NCBI GenBank assembly: GCA_028023455.1 | Contig: JAQFVV010006197.1 | Coordinates: forward strand, 16,677,254-16,741,253 | Reading direction: 5' to 3' | Length of the DNA: 64,000 bases | DNA from: Epiperipatus broadwayi | Taxonomy: Eukaryota > Onychophora > Udeonychophora > Euonychophora > Peripatidae | Shown: positions 1 through 11,733 of the stretch, piece by piece | Numbering within the stretch: position 1 is the stretch's first letter | Layout of the letters: the number at the start of each line of letters is the position of its first letter | The notes under the pieces: generated by a model | Seen by the model: the letters and a program-made list of their open reading frames with translations, nothing else | Database searches by the model: none | What the model was told of the DNA's origin: nothing | Translations under genes and position numbers: made by a program

Positions 1-160
1 TTAAATACATGGTATTTATTTATACAGACACCAAAGTATCTCTCATTGTAAATTCATTTGTGAAGGTCATTAACTAATCATATATCAGTTAAAATAGCAT
101 TTTTCTTTTTAAAACCATTCTATAAACTTATTTAATAAATATTGGCATATAAATAAACCA

Positions 161-181
161 CTATCTCTCTCTGTCTCTCTT

Positions 182-224
<43 letters not shown>
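161..224. repeat. (CT)n-(AT)n compound microsatellite
   Basis: A CT-rich tract (about 40 bp) runs directly into a 24-bp AT tract that abuts the first LTR. Such a TA tract at an element edge recurs many times in this window. Confidence 0.95.
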
Positions 225-601
225 TGTAACGTTTAATTATATACGTTGCAAATATATTGGCATTTGGTAAAAGCTAAAAAAATAAAAGTAAATTTAGATT
301 TTTTTTGGACTAATTTTTTTTTTAAAAAAATAACGTACAATGAAAGTTAAATTATTCTTTCGTTTTTTTTTTTTTAGTGTAATTAGAAATAAAAGTAGAA
401 TTGGAGAGAACAAAAGAATTCCAAAAGTAAAATAAAAAAGATAAGAGAAAGTAAAAATATTTTGGCTAATTAAAGATGGCCGAAAAACTTGATAAGAAAA
501 GAGAACTTTATAACGTAAATTTTATAAAGAATCTACAAGATTATGAACCAAAAAACGCCATGATAATAGCATGCGCAGAAGTCTGAAAACTGGACCTTGG
601 G

Positions 602-611
602 TATAAAAAGG
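602..611 (+). promoter_or_regulatory. TATA box of LTR E1
   Basis: TATAAAAAGG followed by a GC-richer stretch. It sits at the place where the related LTRs at 48.39 kb (minus) and 54.18 kb (plus) also carry a TATA box. Inferred RNA polymerase II promoter of the retroelement. Confidence 0.5.
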
Positions 612-1478
612 AGGGATTCGGTTGGAAGAACGTCTTGGTTTAGCTGATATTCTTTTGGTTGGTTTTGGATTAAAGAATCCAGACCACTCTATGATGAAAA
701 AGTTATTCATACGAGAGTAGACCGGAGCTTTAGCGGACATCATTACTGATGGACACCAGAGAAGCTTACACGACTAGCCTATGGAACCAGCACCAAGATC
801 AACTAATAATCAAAGGGTGTGAGCTCAATTCAACCCCGAAAAACTATGCATAGTTATCTACTACTGAATTCACAAAACTTACCAGTAAGTAATGCTTCAT
901 TACTCCTGATTGTGACCAAATTAAACGTTTTCAAACAATTTCTAAAAGTATGTTTAAACAATCCCGATAGAGACATTAAATTTCTTGTGCAAGAGACATT
1001 CATTATTTAGTAACTTTCTAGAAGAAATTTGGAAGTGAGCTGTAATTGTAAAATTGTTTTTTTATTAATTGATTCACATCTGAATTGTGTTCTTTCCAAT
1101 TTATTTGATAAATAATTGCCTTTCAAATTTTATTTTTTAATCTATTATAATAAAAAATATTTCTAATACCAATTTTCATTTGTGCGTTATTAATAATAGT
1201 TATTATTTTTTATTATTAAATTTATTATTAGTTTAAGAAGATTTAAGAATGTAATTTACCTTTGCCAATATGTTTGAATAAGCCCAGGAATAATAATCTT
1301 ACAAAAAATAATTCTCGTTACGGTATGATGTAATACCGATTAGTTTAAAAATATATTTTCTTTTTAATTTTCGAGATGCTATGTGATGTTTCAGTGGGTT
1401 CTTACAGAACTCTGGCACCTTTCAAATAAATTAAAAGCTGATGTTGTCGATAGCATAATTCTCAACAATTACAAGGCC

Positions 1479-1559
1479 GAGTTGATCAGGAAATATAGCT
1501 ATGTTTTTAATAGAAATCGAAATACAACTTTCTTCTTTTTAACATAGCTTGATCAACTC
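1479..1559. repeat. Inverted repeat (hairpin), about 80 bp
   Basis: GAGTTGATCA at 1479-1488 pairs with TGATCAACTC at 1550-1559. A second, inner pairing (ATAGCTATG with the ACATAGCT region) extends the stem. It lies inside the distal part of LTR E1. Confidence 0.7.
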
Positions 1560-1610
1560 ACGCGCAATTTATATTAGCGTGTAGAGGCCTAGCAAAATGG
1601 AAAATGTTAT

Positions 1611-3989
1611 AATATATATATATATTAGTGTGACATCCTATAATGTGATCATCGATGCCAGTATTATCATAAGGAAACTGTTCTGGCATGAACTCTGTAA
1701 ATAATGTACATTTAGAATAATCTTTTATATAATCATTAAATATATTTATTTATCATATTATCTAAGTGTTTGAATTCGTTATTTGCTTATCAAATTAGTA
1801 TGTTATTGGAAACTAAATATAATATTCTATTCTTAATATCTCTTATATTGGGTCACTTGAGGTTTCACACACATATGAGTAGGTTCATCATCACCATCTT
1901 TAAGATATCATGCTTCTCCACTGTATTTCCAGGACTGGAATGAATTAGATTCATCTGTATCACTGGAGATGTTGTTCATAGTGTTATTGATTTGGGGAAT
2001 GGACAAATAGGTTAGAATCCATGATTGCTTCTGACCTGTGTATTTCAGGCATAGCTGGATTCAAAATCCTTTTGTTCAGATTATGAGTTGTTTGATGGAC
2101 ATACATTTTTCGACTGGTACAATATCTGTCATGTGTTTCAATGGATGAAAGACATTCATTCATCAGGCTGACAATCTTAACTAGGTCTTATATTTGGGAT
2201 AGGGCTTATATTATAAACATCCTGAAAAATCATATTAGGGATTGTTTTCTGGTTAGGTTTTATTTTGGTAGAAATACAATATATAACTCATGGTTTATAT
2301 ATATATTGTACCAGTCAAAACATGCTTATCCATCTAACATGAGCTGGAACTCACAAAATGTACTTCAAACCCAGTCAAGCCCAAGATTTAGGTCAGGGAC
2401 CAGCCTGGATTCGAACACACTCTCTAAGCCCCAGATCAAACACCTATTAGATAACATAATAGTGATGGCACATGAGAATTAATTCTTAATTCGGCCTGCT
2501 AGAAAATCGGAGAAAACAATAAGACTCATGGACTTAAACATATATATAAACAACTTAAATACTAGAGACATTCCAAAGATCAAATCTAATATATTTAATT
2601 AATAGAGGCTTTACTAATGAATAGTTATGGTCAATTAGTGAATTGGATTGATTTAATAATGAGACATAAACTGCTATATGATGAATTAAAAATATGTTTA
2701 TTGACAATATTATATATATTTTGATATAACATTATTGTTGGCAAATGCATGCAGCCATTTTATTTATAAAGTAACATTTCACTAGGCCATTTGAACAATA
2801 ATTGATACGTTGGCAAATAGATTTGTTGCTCTTATTTAATGGAGCCAAATATCATGCTATATAATTAATCACTACGTTCCACTTATTAGTTATGCCCTTT
2901 CATCATCAGTTCGAGTGGCCATTATACATGAAATCAAACCAAATCTGGAGTGAAATTTAATAATACATGTGATTATAATTACTTTTTATATGAAATATGG
3001 GCATATAAAGCATCCCAGATAGCTTTAGATCGAACGGGTTTTCAAGAATGCTTCGGTTCAATGCCGAAGATTGAATATTAGGGAGGCAGAGTTGGCTATA
3101 ATGATTCTACTAATATGCTAGGCACAAGTAAAATATAATAATAAAGTTGCTCTGTGGATGGAAGAATAGTTTTTAGAGTTTTTGTGACCAACACCGGTTT
3201 ACCCAATAACCTGTCGTCATGCTGCTAAAAGGGAACCTTTATTTGGTTCATAAGAGGCGGGGGACTTACGTGCTAATCTGGCCCTTAGCTCAGTCTTAGC
3301 TATAGCACTACCCATAAAAGAGGAAGATGGGCTGAACTTACCGTGGTTTCATCTTATATATATATATATAAAAAACAGCACAACGAGAAAATATTAACAA
3401 ATTTCACATCTGCCAAGCCGAAGTATATTATAAATTAATACTATACATCAAATGAACACTAGTTTATAGGATCAAAAGAGCCAACTCTTCTGTAGCATGA
3501 GAAATATGATATGCTACTGACGGGAATATGTATAGACAAACTTTACTTTATCCCCTTCAATCTCTTTAGTTATCTATAACTAATAAACTTTTAAAGGGGA
3601 AAGTATATTTAAGGGACTTACGAATACTTTAATAAGAAAAATATACTTATGATTACACTCCAGGCTAGTTTAATCTGTAGTAACATAATAATTAAAGGTT
3701 GAAAATTTGGATTTATAAGCCACATTTTATATTTATATTAATTAATTTACTAAATGACAAAATAATAACGAGCACAAAGGGGTTGCCATTATTTATAAAT
3801 TTGGGTTTTGAAACAGCACGCTAAATGACGCTATAATAAATAATAATACGAAGATTTTCAATTATATCTTTAAAAACATATTCTATAGTTAAATGCATGC
3901 CATTTAAAAACGTAGGCATAATTAATAATTATTAAAATAATCAAAGGAAAAGTAAATATACTACAGTGATTAAATTATATAGCAAAAAT
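1611..3989. other. Non-coding repeat-derived DNA, no gene seen
   Basis: No recognisable protein. A 13-bp inverted pair is present: GACTGGTACAATA (2112-2124) and TATTGTACCAGTC (2304-2316). The second follows a (TA) tract and resembles the TGTACC start of the LTRs at 11.7 and 26.6 kb. A 113-codon open frame at 2141-2482 spans this repeat and matches nothing I recognise. The stretch 2990-3360 is less AT-rich and looks like an old, unidentified repeat ending in (TA)n. Confidence 0.6.
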
Positions 3990-4165
3990 ATTGAATTAAT
4001 AAAGAAAAATTTGCAAAAGTATTACATTTTATAGAATTCAAATACTATTTAGAAAACAATTTAGAAAGAGTTTACAATATTGAATTAATAAAGAAATTAG
4101 CAAAAGTATTTCATTTTATAGAATTTAAATATTATTTAGAAAACAATTTAGAAAGAGTTTATAAT
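3990..4165. repeat. Tandem duplication, unit about 90 bp, two copies
   Basis: The second copy starts near 4079 with the same TTGAATTAATAAAGAAA-like opening. The two units differ by a small indel and a few substitutions. Confidence 0.9.
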
Positions 4166-4249
4166 AATATGGTTAGCTAACCTGTATTTTAAAGAAATAA
4201 TGATCATGTTGTAGTGTATCCAGAGTTCTGTGATTTTAATATTAAAACA

Positions 4250-4425
4250 GTTCTCCTATAGTTGGACTGGAGATATTCAAACTGGAACGAAAGTGAGTTT
4301 TTTGGTGGTTTGTGGCATCTTCAATTTAGTTGGGAAACGATTTAAAATGGTGTTTCTGTAGCTGGACTGAAATTGGAATGAAGGCAAGTCCCTTTTAGTG
4401 GCTTATGGCATCTTTTATTTGGTAT
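4250..4425. repeat. Diverged tandem duplication, unit about 100 bp
   Basis: Two units share a GTAG/TAGTTGGACTG opening, an internal GGAA(C/T)GAA stretch and a GGCATCTT ending. They are visibly more diverged than the other duplications here. Confidence 0.65.
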
Positions 4426-5530
4426 AAGCTTGTTAATTGTTGCTTCGGCATTGGATGGATTGAACTTTGGTGTTCCATCACGGGAACGGCAGCAAAATTT
4501 TTGCCTGACTAGCAAGACATAGTAAAATTAAACAATTTTCAGCTTGGATAGTAATAGCTCTTCAAAAGCAAGATGGAGTCTATCTTCCCACTTAAAATAT
4601 GGCCTATTTATATATTTCCACTAAGCCCTAACACCTTTTTGGAATTTCATTTGCCTCGGGACCAATTGACTTTTAATTAAACAAAATCATATAATCTAAT
4701 TTCTACTACTGATAAAGTGTCCGAGGTGTTATTTTTAATTTACTTAAAATTATTAAAATATATAAATCATATAATTTGATTCAGATTTCACTAATTAAAT
4801 TTTTTTTTTAGGTGTTATAAAATGTTAAAGCTTAGCAGAAGTAATGGTACTCTGATTTAATGATAAAGTCTTTTGTTGAAACAAAATCAATCAGTAAACT
4901 AGATTTTACTTTTACCCCGGGTGCGGTCACTAATTGATTTCTTGTTTACACAAAATTCTTATTTTTAATTATAAACAGATGATTTTTATTTTACCTTTAA
5001 ATAAATAACTTTTAATATATTTTTCTTCCAAATATTATTTGTTTAAAAAAAAGCAAATTTGACAGTTCTAAAAGAAAATACTTTAGTTTCACCTATATCT
5101 TTAAAACATTAAATCAGAAAACCGTAAATATCTTATAATGAACACATTTTACATTATTTTTATTTAATCTTATATATATATATAAATAATTTTACCATTA
5201 TTCCAAGGTTTAAATTATCCACCCACATACAAATATAATAGCGAATATAACTAAGAATTGACTGAAAATTAATAAAACATTTTATGAATAATTATGAGGA
5301 TTTCTATGCTACAATTTTATCAAACCTGTCTAATTATAGTGTATTTTCATATGTAAATGGATGATGCCATTCAAGCAGCCATGATGGCAAAGTTTTCCCA
5401 CTCGACTTATATATAACATTTTTACATTTAAGATAGCTTTGAAACTAGTTCAGACGAGTAGGTCATTAGGTTGATGGTGAAACGGAAAGAGCATGGAAGG
5501 TTTCCATTTCAATATATATATATATATATT
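4426..5530. other. AT-rich DNA, no feature recognised
   Basis: No open frame or repeat with a recognisable identity. Short (TA)n tracts occur near 5172 and 5513; the second abuts the 335-bp tandem duplication. Confidence 0.6.
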
Positions 5531-6240
5531 TGTAAACAAAGATGTGGTTGGACTTAATTTAATGTAATGATTAGAAAAGTGTGTTAGCAATAGTGTTGTT
5601 AAATAGCTATCAATTACTATTGACAGCCTATAAGCTAAACAATTTTTTCTAATAATTTACAATAGTATTTTCATCTTGGGTCTATTTAGAAACAAAACTC
5701 CAGATCCTCTTTTATTTCTAAACTAAAAATGTTATATATTTAAACCCAGACATATTTTTATAAGCACATGGACTTTGAAGAATTTTATATCCTTTTTATA
5801 TTGTGAAATATACAAATATCTTTCAAAGAGCTATGTATTTAAATTAAATATTTTAATGGATTAATTATGATGTAAACAAAAGAATGAGTGAGATTATTTC
5901 CATATAATGATTAGAAAAATGTATTAGCATTGCTGGTACTAATTATCGATTACTATTGACAACTTTTGAGCTAAACAATTTATTTTAGTAGTTCTTAATA
6001 ATATATTTGTCTTGAGTCTATCCAGAAATAAGATGCTCTTTTATTTTTAACTTAAGGTGTTATATGGATTTAGACATATATTTTATACGTATGAGAACAG
6101 AAGAATTTCATCTTCTCTTTATATTCTATAAATACTATTTCATTTCCCCAGAAATGTTGATGTTATGTATATTAAATATGTTCATAGATTAATTATAATG
6201 TAAACAAAGGAATAAATGAGTTTATTTTTATATAATTACT
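5531..6240. repeat. Tandem duplication, unit about 335 bp, just over two copies
   Basis: A TGTAAACAAA opening recurs at about 5531, 5871 and 6199. Each time it is followed by a match such as the ATAATGATTAGAAAA and CAATTACTATTGACA stretches. Copies 1 and 2 align along their full length by eye with moderate divergence and small indels. Copy 3 is only a short start. No coding potential. Confidence 0.85.
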
Positions 6241-6394
6241 GGAGAAATATGTTAGTAAAGAATTTGTCTGAAGGTTTGTAATGATGGTATATTATAAGAT
6301 GTGATATGTTGCACTATTTCCATCATTTATGAGTGAATGTTGAATGTATAGAAAATTTTAAACTTTATTTAAACTTTCCAGATGCAAACAATTT

Positions 6395-6470
6395 GTTAGT
6401 AATAACACACAAATAGACAATACAGGTTAGTAATAACACACAAATAGACAATACAGGTTAGTAATTACAC
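6395..6470. repeat. 31-bp tandem repeat, about 2.4 copies
   Basis: GTTAGTAATAACACACAAAT begins identical units at 6395 and 6426, with a partial, slightly changed third at 6457. Just downstream, a second direct repeat containing GTTGCTGGCCTATATGCA occurs near 6484 and 6534. Confidence 0.95.
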
Positions 6471-6599
6471 AATCTTCTTCAAGTGTTGCTGGCCTATATG
6501 CATGGTGTTATTCTCCATTCTTCTTCAGGTGTTTGTTGCTGGCCTATATGCACAGTAACAATATTCACTTAGAAGTTGTACTTGCACTTTTAAATTCTT

Positions 6600-6735
6600 G
6601 AATATTGTATTTAAGCCAAACACTCTACCAACTGAGCTATTCTGTCAAAGGCAACATATAGTGGAAATTTGATATATTTGTATATGATGGTTGGTTCAAA
6701 TCCTCCTGAGTCCTTCAATTTTTTTTTTTGTTGAG
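6600..6735. repeat. Rearranged tRNA-like (SINE) fragment
   Basis: On the minus strand, 6623-6639 reads TAGCTCAGTTGGTAGAG, an excellent tRNA D-arm/A-box. On the plus strand, 6693-6703 reads GGTTCAAATCC, a B-box, and it is followed by a poly-T run near 6720-6730. The two halves of a tRNA-like promoter are therefore on opposite strands. No cloverleaf can form, so this is not a tRNA gene. It is probably a SINE remnant with one half inverted. Confidence 0.5.
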
Positions 6736-9390
6736 GCTAATTAGTTTTATTTTTTTCCTAAGAGCAAAAATAATAGAACAAAATGATGATAATTAGCAAA
6801 TAACTATAACTAAGTTAAATGAATACTGTAAGGGATTGTTATATATACTAAGACCTTTTCAAAATATATTCAATAATTAATACTAAATATGAAAACTATT
6901 CGTGAGTAATCATCAAAACTTGTGTAGACTCTACAATGACTTCATTATGATAATGATTATAAATGAATGTCATAGTCATTTATCATTCACAGACACATAC
7001 CTTTAAATGGAGTAAAAGACGTGTGAACTAAAATAAAAAATGAGATTATAGACAAACAGGCATATATAAATATGATTTACTAATTTAATAAATAGGTAAT
7101 CTAATCAATTCTGATATTTTAAAATAAAAAATAATTTTTAAATGAACATATAGTGATAGTCTGGTTTCTTAATTAATTTTAAGATGACCAGTTTTGAAGG
7201 CAAAGAAGATATACTAACACATATGTATTCTACTGAATAGTCAACCCTGAAGATGCCACCATGATTCTTTTACTAGAAGATTTATTTTTAGGGAACCAGA
7301 CATTAACTAACAGTGATTATAGCTATTCCTTAATGTAAGAGTAAATTACTGCAACTAGATCAGAGAGAGAGATTCTTATTCTAATAAACAATTGATAGAC
7401 AGACAACAGCAACAAAGGTCAGCAAATTGAACTATTGATAACAACTATCAAGGCTAGCTATTTAAATTGTATGATACTCAATTTAAAATCATCCATAAAT
7501 AAAGTTTATTTATGCTTATTATTTGTTTTTTCTTTTAGTCATTACTTAATAAACATTAATTTATTATGCTCTCTTCTTTTGACTTACTCATGCAATACTG
7601 GAAATCTTTAATGTAATAATAGATATATGAAGAACACAGAGAAAAACTTTCATAAAGTGTATAAACCTTGTTAAACACTCTATTTATCATTTAAAATCTT
7701 TATCGATTTTATTAACTAGTATATGTATATAGACTCTATTAAGGTTTGTATTTGTGGCCAGACTCATATCACAAGAAGTATAATGAAAATAATGATGGCC
7801 ATAAGTGATAAATATATAAAGAACATGGAAATCTATTTCTAAGCTTGTCCATACAAAAACAGTGAACAATTCAAGCCGTAGACAATTCAGATTAAAAGAG
7901 AATATCTAATTATGAGCTTGGTAGAAACATTGTTAACCAGAGGCTATGAAGGATTCACTAATATATAGTGATAATTATATATAAAGGCATAGAAAGCTAT
8001 GCCAAAACTTTACCAAAGCATGAGTGACAAAGAATGCAATTCAGATGGTGGACAACCCAGGTTAGAAGTAATAATACAGAGGCATAGCTGATCAAAAGCT
8101 AAGTAAAAAGGCCATGAAGATAACTAAATAACCAGTGGTAATTACAAATGGATAGACTTTATGCTTACACTCACATGCAAAACTTTACTTTTATTTATAC
8201 ACTATAAAAAATATTGCGCACAAGGCATTTGATAATTTTAATAAATTTAAAATTTATTGTACACACTTTTAAATAAAATTAATTGTTTATACAGTTTATA
8301 AACACTATTTGAGATTAGGCCATTAAAAGATTAATTTTAAAACATTATTAACAACCATTATTTAAAAGGGATGTTAATATATATTTGATTTTAATACTAA
8401 GACATTTCATTTGCTAAAAAAACATTTAGACTTCTAATACTGAAAAAAGGAAGGGAGGATCTCATAACTTTATAATAACAATAAGCTAATTTTAAAACTA
8501 AGATTTACTTGAACAGTTGAAAGAATGGGCATATTTAATATGTACTCCTAATGTATAATAAAAAAAAATAGTATATCCATAAAATGAAAATAATACCAAT
8601 GCAAACTTGTGTATTGATAAAATTAAGTAAAAGATACACTTAATTTAACATAATATACCGAAATGTACATATAGATTTCTAAATACAAATTCAATCACAC
8701 CTGGCTTACTGAAATATATAATAGAGTTCATATTACTGTGAGTTTGTTAGTACTGTAAACTTTTGCTTTCAATGGATTATTTGTAGGAGGGTGTACTCAT
8801 ATTCATTTTCATGGTTTTGTTTCTGGTTGTGGGTTAAATGAGAGAGGTTTCAATATTGAGGTTGACACATCAGCTTTCATAGGAATTTAAATCATGCTGG
8901 AGAATGAAATTAATGTTTGGAATGAGAAGTTTGTCTTTTGAAAGTGCAGTTCGATAGATTGATATGTTCATTTTAACAATTGATCCTTCTAATAGTGAGT
9001 GGCACCCATAAGCAGCTATGGGTCATTAAATATTTGCAGAGCACTAAGGAAGACTCTTAATTGCATAGAATTAATGGTACTTGAGTATTATTCCTGCAAC
9101 CTTAAATAAACCCTTCCTCATCAAAAAACGTGTTTTTGAACTTGCACAAAATGTGCTTTGAAACATGTTAACCGAAACTATTATATAGGTGCTTTTTTAG
9201 ACATTTTGGTATTTTTTTTCTGATTCAAAAATTTGTTGTTTGTACATTTTAAACTTACCATTTGTTATTATTGTGAATTTGGTTTAACATTTTTAATTTC
9301 AACTGCATTATTTACTACTGTGTGTCTTTTTTTTTTTTACCAATTTCAACTTGGTTATTGACTGACTTCTGATATTTATGTATTTTTTTT
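6736..9390. other. Non-coding AT-rich DNA
   Basis: No recognisable gene. Short open frames (for example 7687-7869 minus) are low-complexity and have no family resemblance. A copy of a motif found in the following foldback (a GAGTATTATTCCTGCAACCTT-like stretch) lies near 9083-9105, so repeat-derived sequence begins before 9391. Confidence 0.6.
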
Positions 9391-10009
9391 GTAAAACTGT
9401 ATTATTATTTCTGCAACCAAGGAAAGATAGAAGGACTTATTTGTTTATTCGAAAAATTAGATTGCCTGGCAGTATTTCATTTAGAGCATGTACTAGTCAA
9501 TCACTTGTTCAACAACTTTTTCGGAGAAGGAGGAAGGACGGAGGGGGGTTACTGACCATCGCCATTTTGTATGCAAAAATCATCTGCGTAAGTATATATT
9601 TCTTAGAATATATTTACTTTTATAAAAATATATATTTATGTTGGCTTTTTTTTCCCTCCTGCAACACGGACCACATTTTTTTTGTGTGTGTTGAAACTGA
9701 TCAAATTAAGTAGGTGTCAAAAGTTAGCTTGTGTCCGTGTAGAATTCATAACTACGTGTTTATCTCATGTAATATTTTTTTATCTTTTTTTGTCTTTGTA
9801 AAACTGTATTGAGTATTATTTCTGCAACCAAGGAAAAATAGGATGACTTTTCACATTCGTATCAAAGTATTGCTAACTTGCTTTCTAATGTTTGATGTTG
9901 CCAAAATAACAACATTAAAAAGTTAGCAGTGTATTGATACGAATGTGAAAAGTCCTCCTATCTTTCCTAGGTTGCGGGAATAATATCCAAGTATCAGAAA
10001 AGGTTTTAC
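9391..10009. mobile_element. Foldback/TIR element, about 620 bp, with nested palindrome
   Basis: GTAAAACTGTATT...AAGATAGAAGGACTT at 9391-9438 is matched in inverse at 9951-10009. A second left-arm copy starts at 9798, so 9798-10009 alone folds into a long, nearly complete hairpin. The inner arms are the 9853-9877 and 9921-9945 stretches (CATTCGTATCAAAG-like). No transposase is seen. The 111-codon open frame at 9378-9713 lies across the element and resembles nothing known. Best explained as a non-autonomous DNA transposon (MITE or foldback) with a partial internal duplication. Confidence 0.7.
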
Positions 10010-11733
10010 AATCGCGTGTGTGCGTGATATATATTATCGCACTCGCTTCAACACAAGTTTAATAAAAAATTACAAATTAATTGAAAATTAAAATTTTACT
10101 GAGCCCACTGATATGTATACATACATATTTGAGAAGTTGCAAAGCATCTCAGTATATTTTATAATATATAAACAAAGTTTGAACAGCTTAAATTGAATCT
10201 ATAAAATCTTAGGCTCTTAATTATTTTAATAAAAACTAAATTATTTAAATGTAAGCATATATGTATCTGCATGATTATAATCATAACAATTTTTAAGTCC
10301 TGTAATAATTTGAAAATATAATCAACTTCTCTATCGTTTTATTTAATTATAAATTTTCACTTGAGTTTTAACATATACCAAAGCTGACAATCAAAAATCT
10401 TAATTCTCTAAAAATGGTCTTAAACTAGCATTAATTAAGCAATTCTCTAGATTTATAAATCAAATCACTAAAAAAAATAAGAAAATAAAATGATATACAT
10501 AATATTTTACGATCAATAACTTTTATAAACCAAATTGTCTTTGATTAATCAATCGCAAGACTATAATTAAAAGTTTCACAGGGAGCTTTAGTCAAATTTT
10601 GTTTCCTTATGAATATGATTTTTTTATATTCTAATAAATTGGCTAATCAATATTTTCAAGTAGCTTTATCTGTATTTAATTTTCCTTGTAGAAGAGTTTA
10701 AATAAAATAGCTCGTATATTTTATTTACCTGTTTCACCACCCTTGACACCTACTGAATTTTTAAAAAACTGGCTTGAGGCAAAATTTTCGCAATAACTTC
10801 AGTTTTAATAATGTTAGAGAAAAAAGCTTTATATTGATAGAAACTAGAAAAACTAAGGAAACAATAAGGCTAAGATAAATAGTGATAACCATTAACATCC
10901 AGCAATTATTACTTTATTGTTTGTTCATAATTTCTGACTTATCATTAACTAAGTTTAAATTATATCTTCATTAATAAATTCTTTATATTCCTCACAAAAG
11001 TATCTTTCAAACCATATATAATACTTCTTACCTGAGATAATCCACAGATTCAGAATCTCCAAAAGTATTCGCATAAGAATTCTTCATTTTTATCTTATAC
11101 ACCAAAGATGCCAAATCTCAAAGGTGTCTATAAGAAAAAGATTCATTCTAATAAAAGATGCAAAACAAATTATTTCCAGAAGATGGATATGCATTTGTTA
11201 TCATAGCAATTGGCTTCTGGTCTATCTAAAACTAGAAAGTGTAGGTTACTGTCTGTAGTACTACTAAAATGAGTTTCATCTCTTCATTTTATATTTTTTG
11301 TGTACATCAGTGATGTTTATATTCTTTATGCACATCAGTGATGCTATCCTGTTATATTTATTGTCCCACATAGATAATTTATTTGCATATACCTCATTTG
11401 CTAGCTATAGAATTAAAAATAAGGTGCTGCAAGATGTGGCAAAACTACTGACTCCACAGCATGAGTACCAAGGCATAGGCAAGAATCAGAATTTGATTCC
11501 TTGTCTGCATATAATTTCATATGATATATACATAACTATTGTGGTTATCTCCACACACACACATCATTTGAAAATGCTCTTTTTTGGTTTTAAGTGTTTA
11601 TATTTTTACATGGTACTGTGCCCAGTAAATTTTGTGATTGCTTTGTCAACAGCAAAATTTCTGTATATTTGATAGTCAGTCATAAAATTTACATTGTACT
11701 GCTCTATAATACCTTTATTTTATATATATATAT
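10010..11733. other. AT-rich DNA with no recognised feature
   Basis: Open frames at 11298-11818 are leucine/isoleucine/phenylalanine/tyrosine-rich products of AT-rich sequence. They show no domain motif and the second runs into the next LTR. A (TA)n tract at about 11720-11732 marks the edge of that LTR. Confidence 0.6.

Larger units (their letters stand above)
225..1610 (+). mobile_element. Solo LTR E1 of a Gypsy-like element in a (TA)n tract
   Basis: The segment starts with TGTAACGT directly after (AT)n and ends with GTTATA directly before another (AT)n tract. An imperfect inverted copy, ACGTTGCA, lies at 243-250, so the left end can form a hairpin. A TATA box (TATAAAAAGG, 602-611) lies about 377 bp inside the left end, as expected for the U3 promoter of a long LTR. 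The same layout is seen in the 46.7-48.9 kb and 53.7-55.8 kb copies, although E1 is shorter (about 1.39 kb) and internal similarity is weak by eye. There is no coding potential. It is probably a solo LTR left by recombination between the two LTRs. The right edge is less certain than the left. Confidence 0.55.

Noticed and set aside
2141-2482. 113-codon open frame as a gene
   Set aside because: It runs through a (TA)n tract and a repeat terminus and shows no domain; length is within what chance gives here.
6395-6470. CRISPR-like array
   Set aside because: Units are directly adjacent with no spacers, only about 2.4 copies, in eukaryotic DNA.
9378-9713. 111-codon open frame as a gene
   Set aside because: It overlaps an inverted-repeat arm, has no family motif, and ends in a low-complexity hydrophobic stretch typical of AT-rich DNA.
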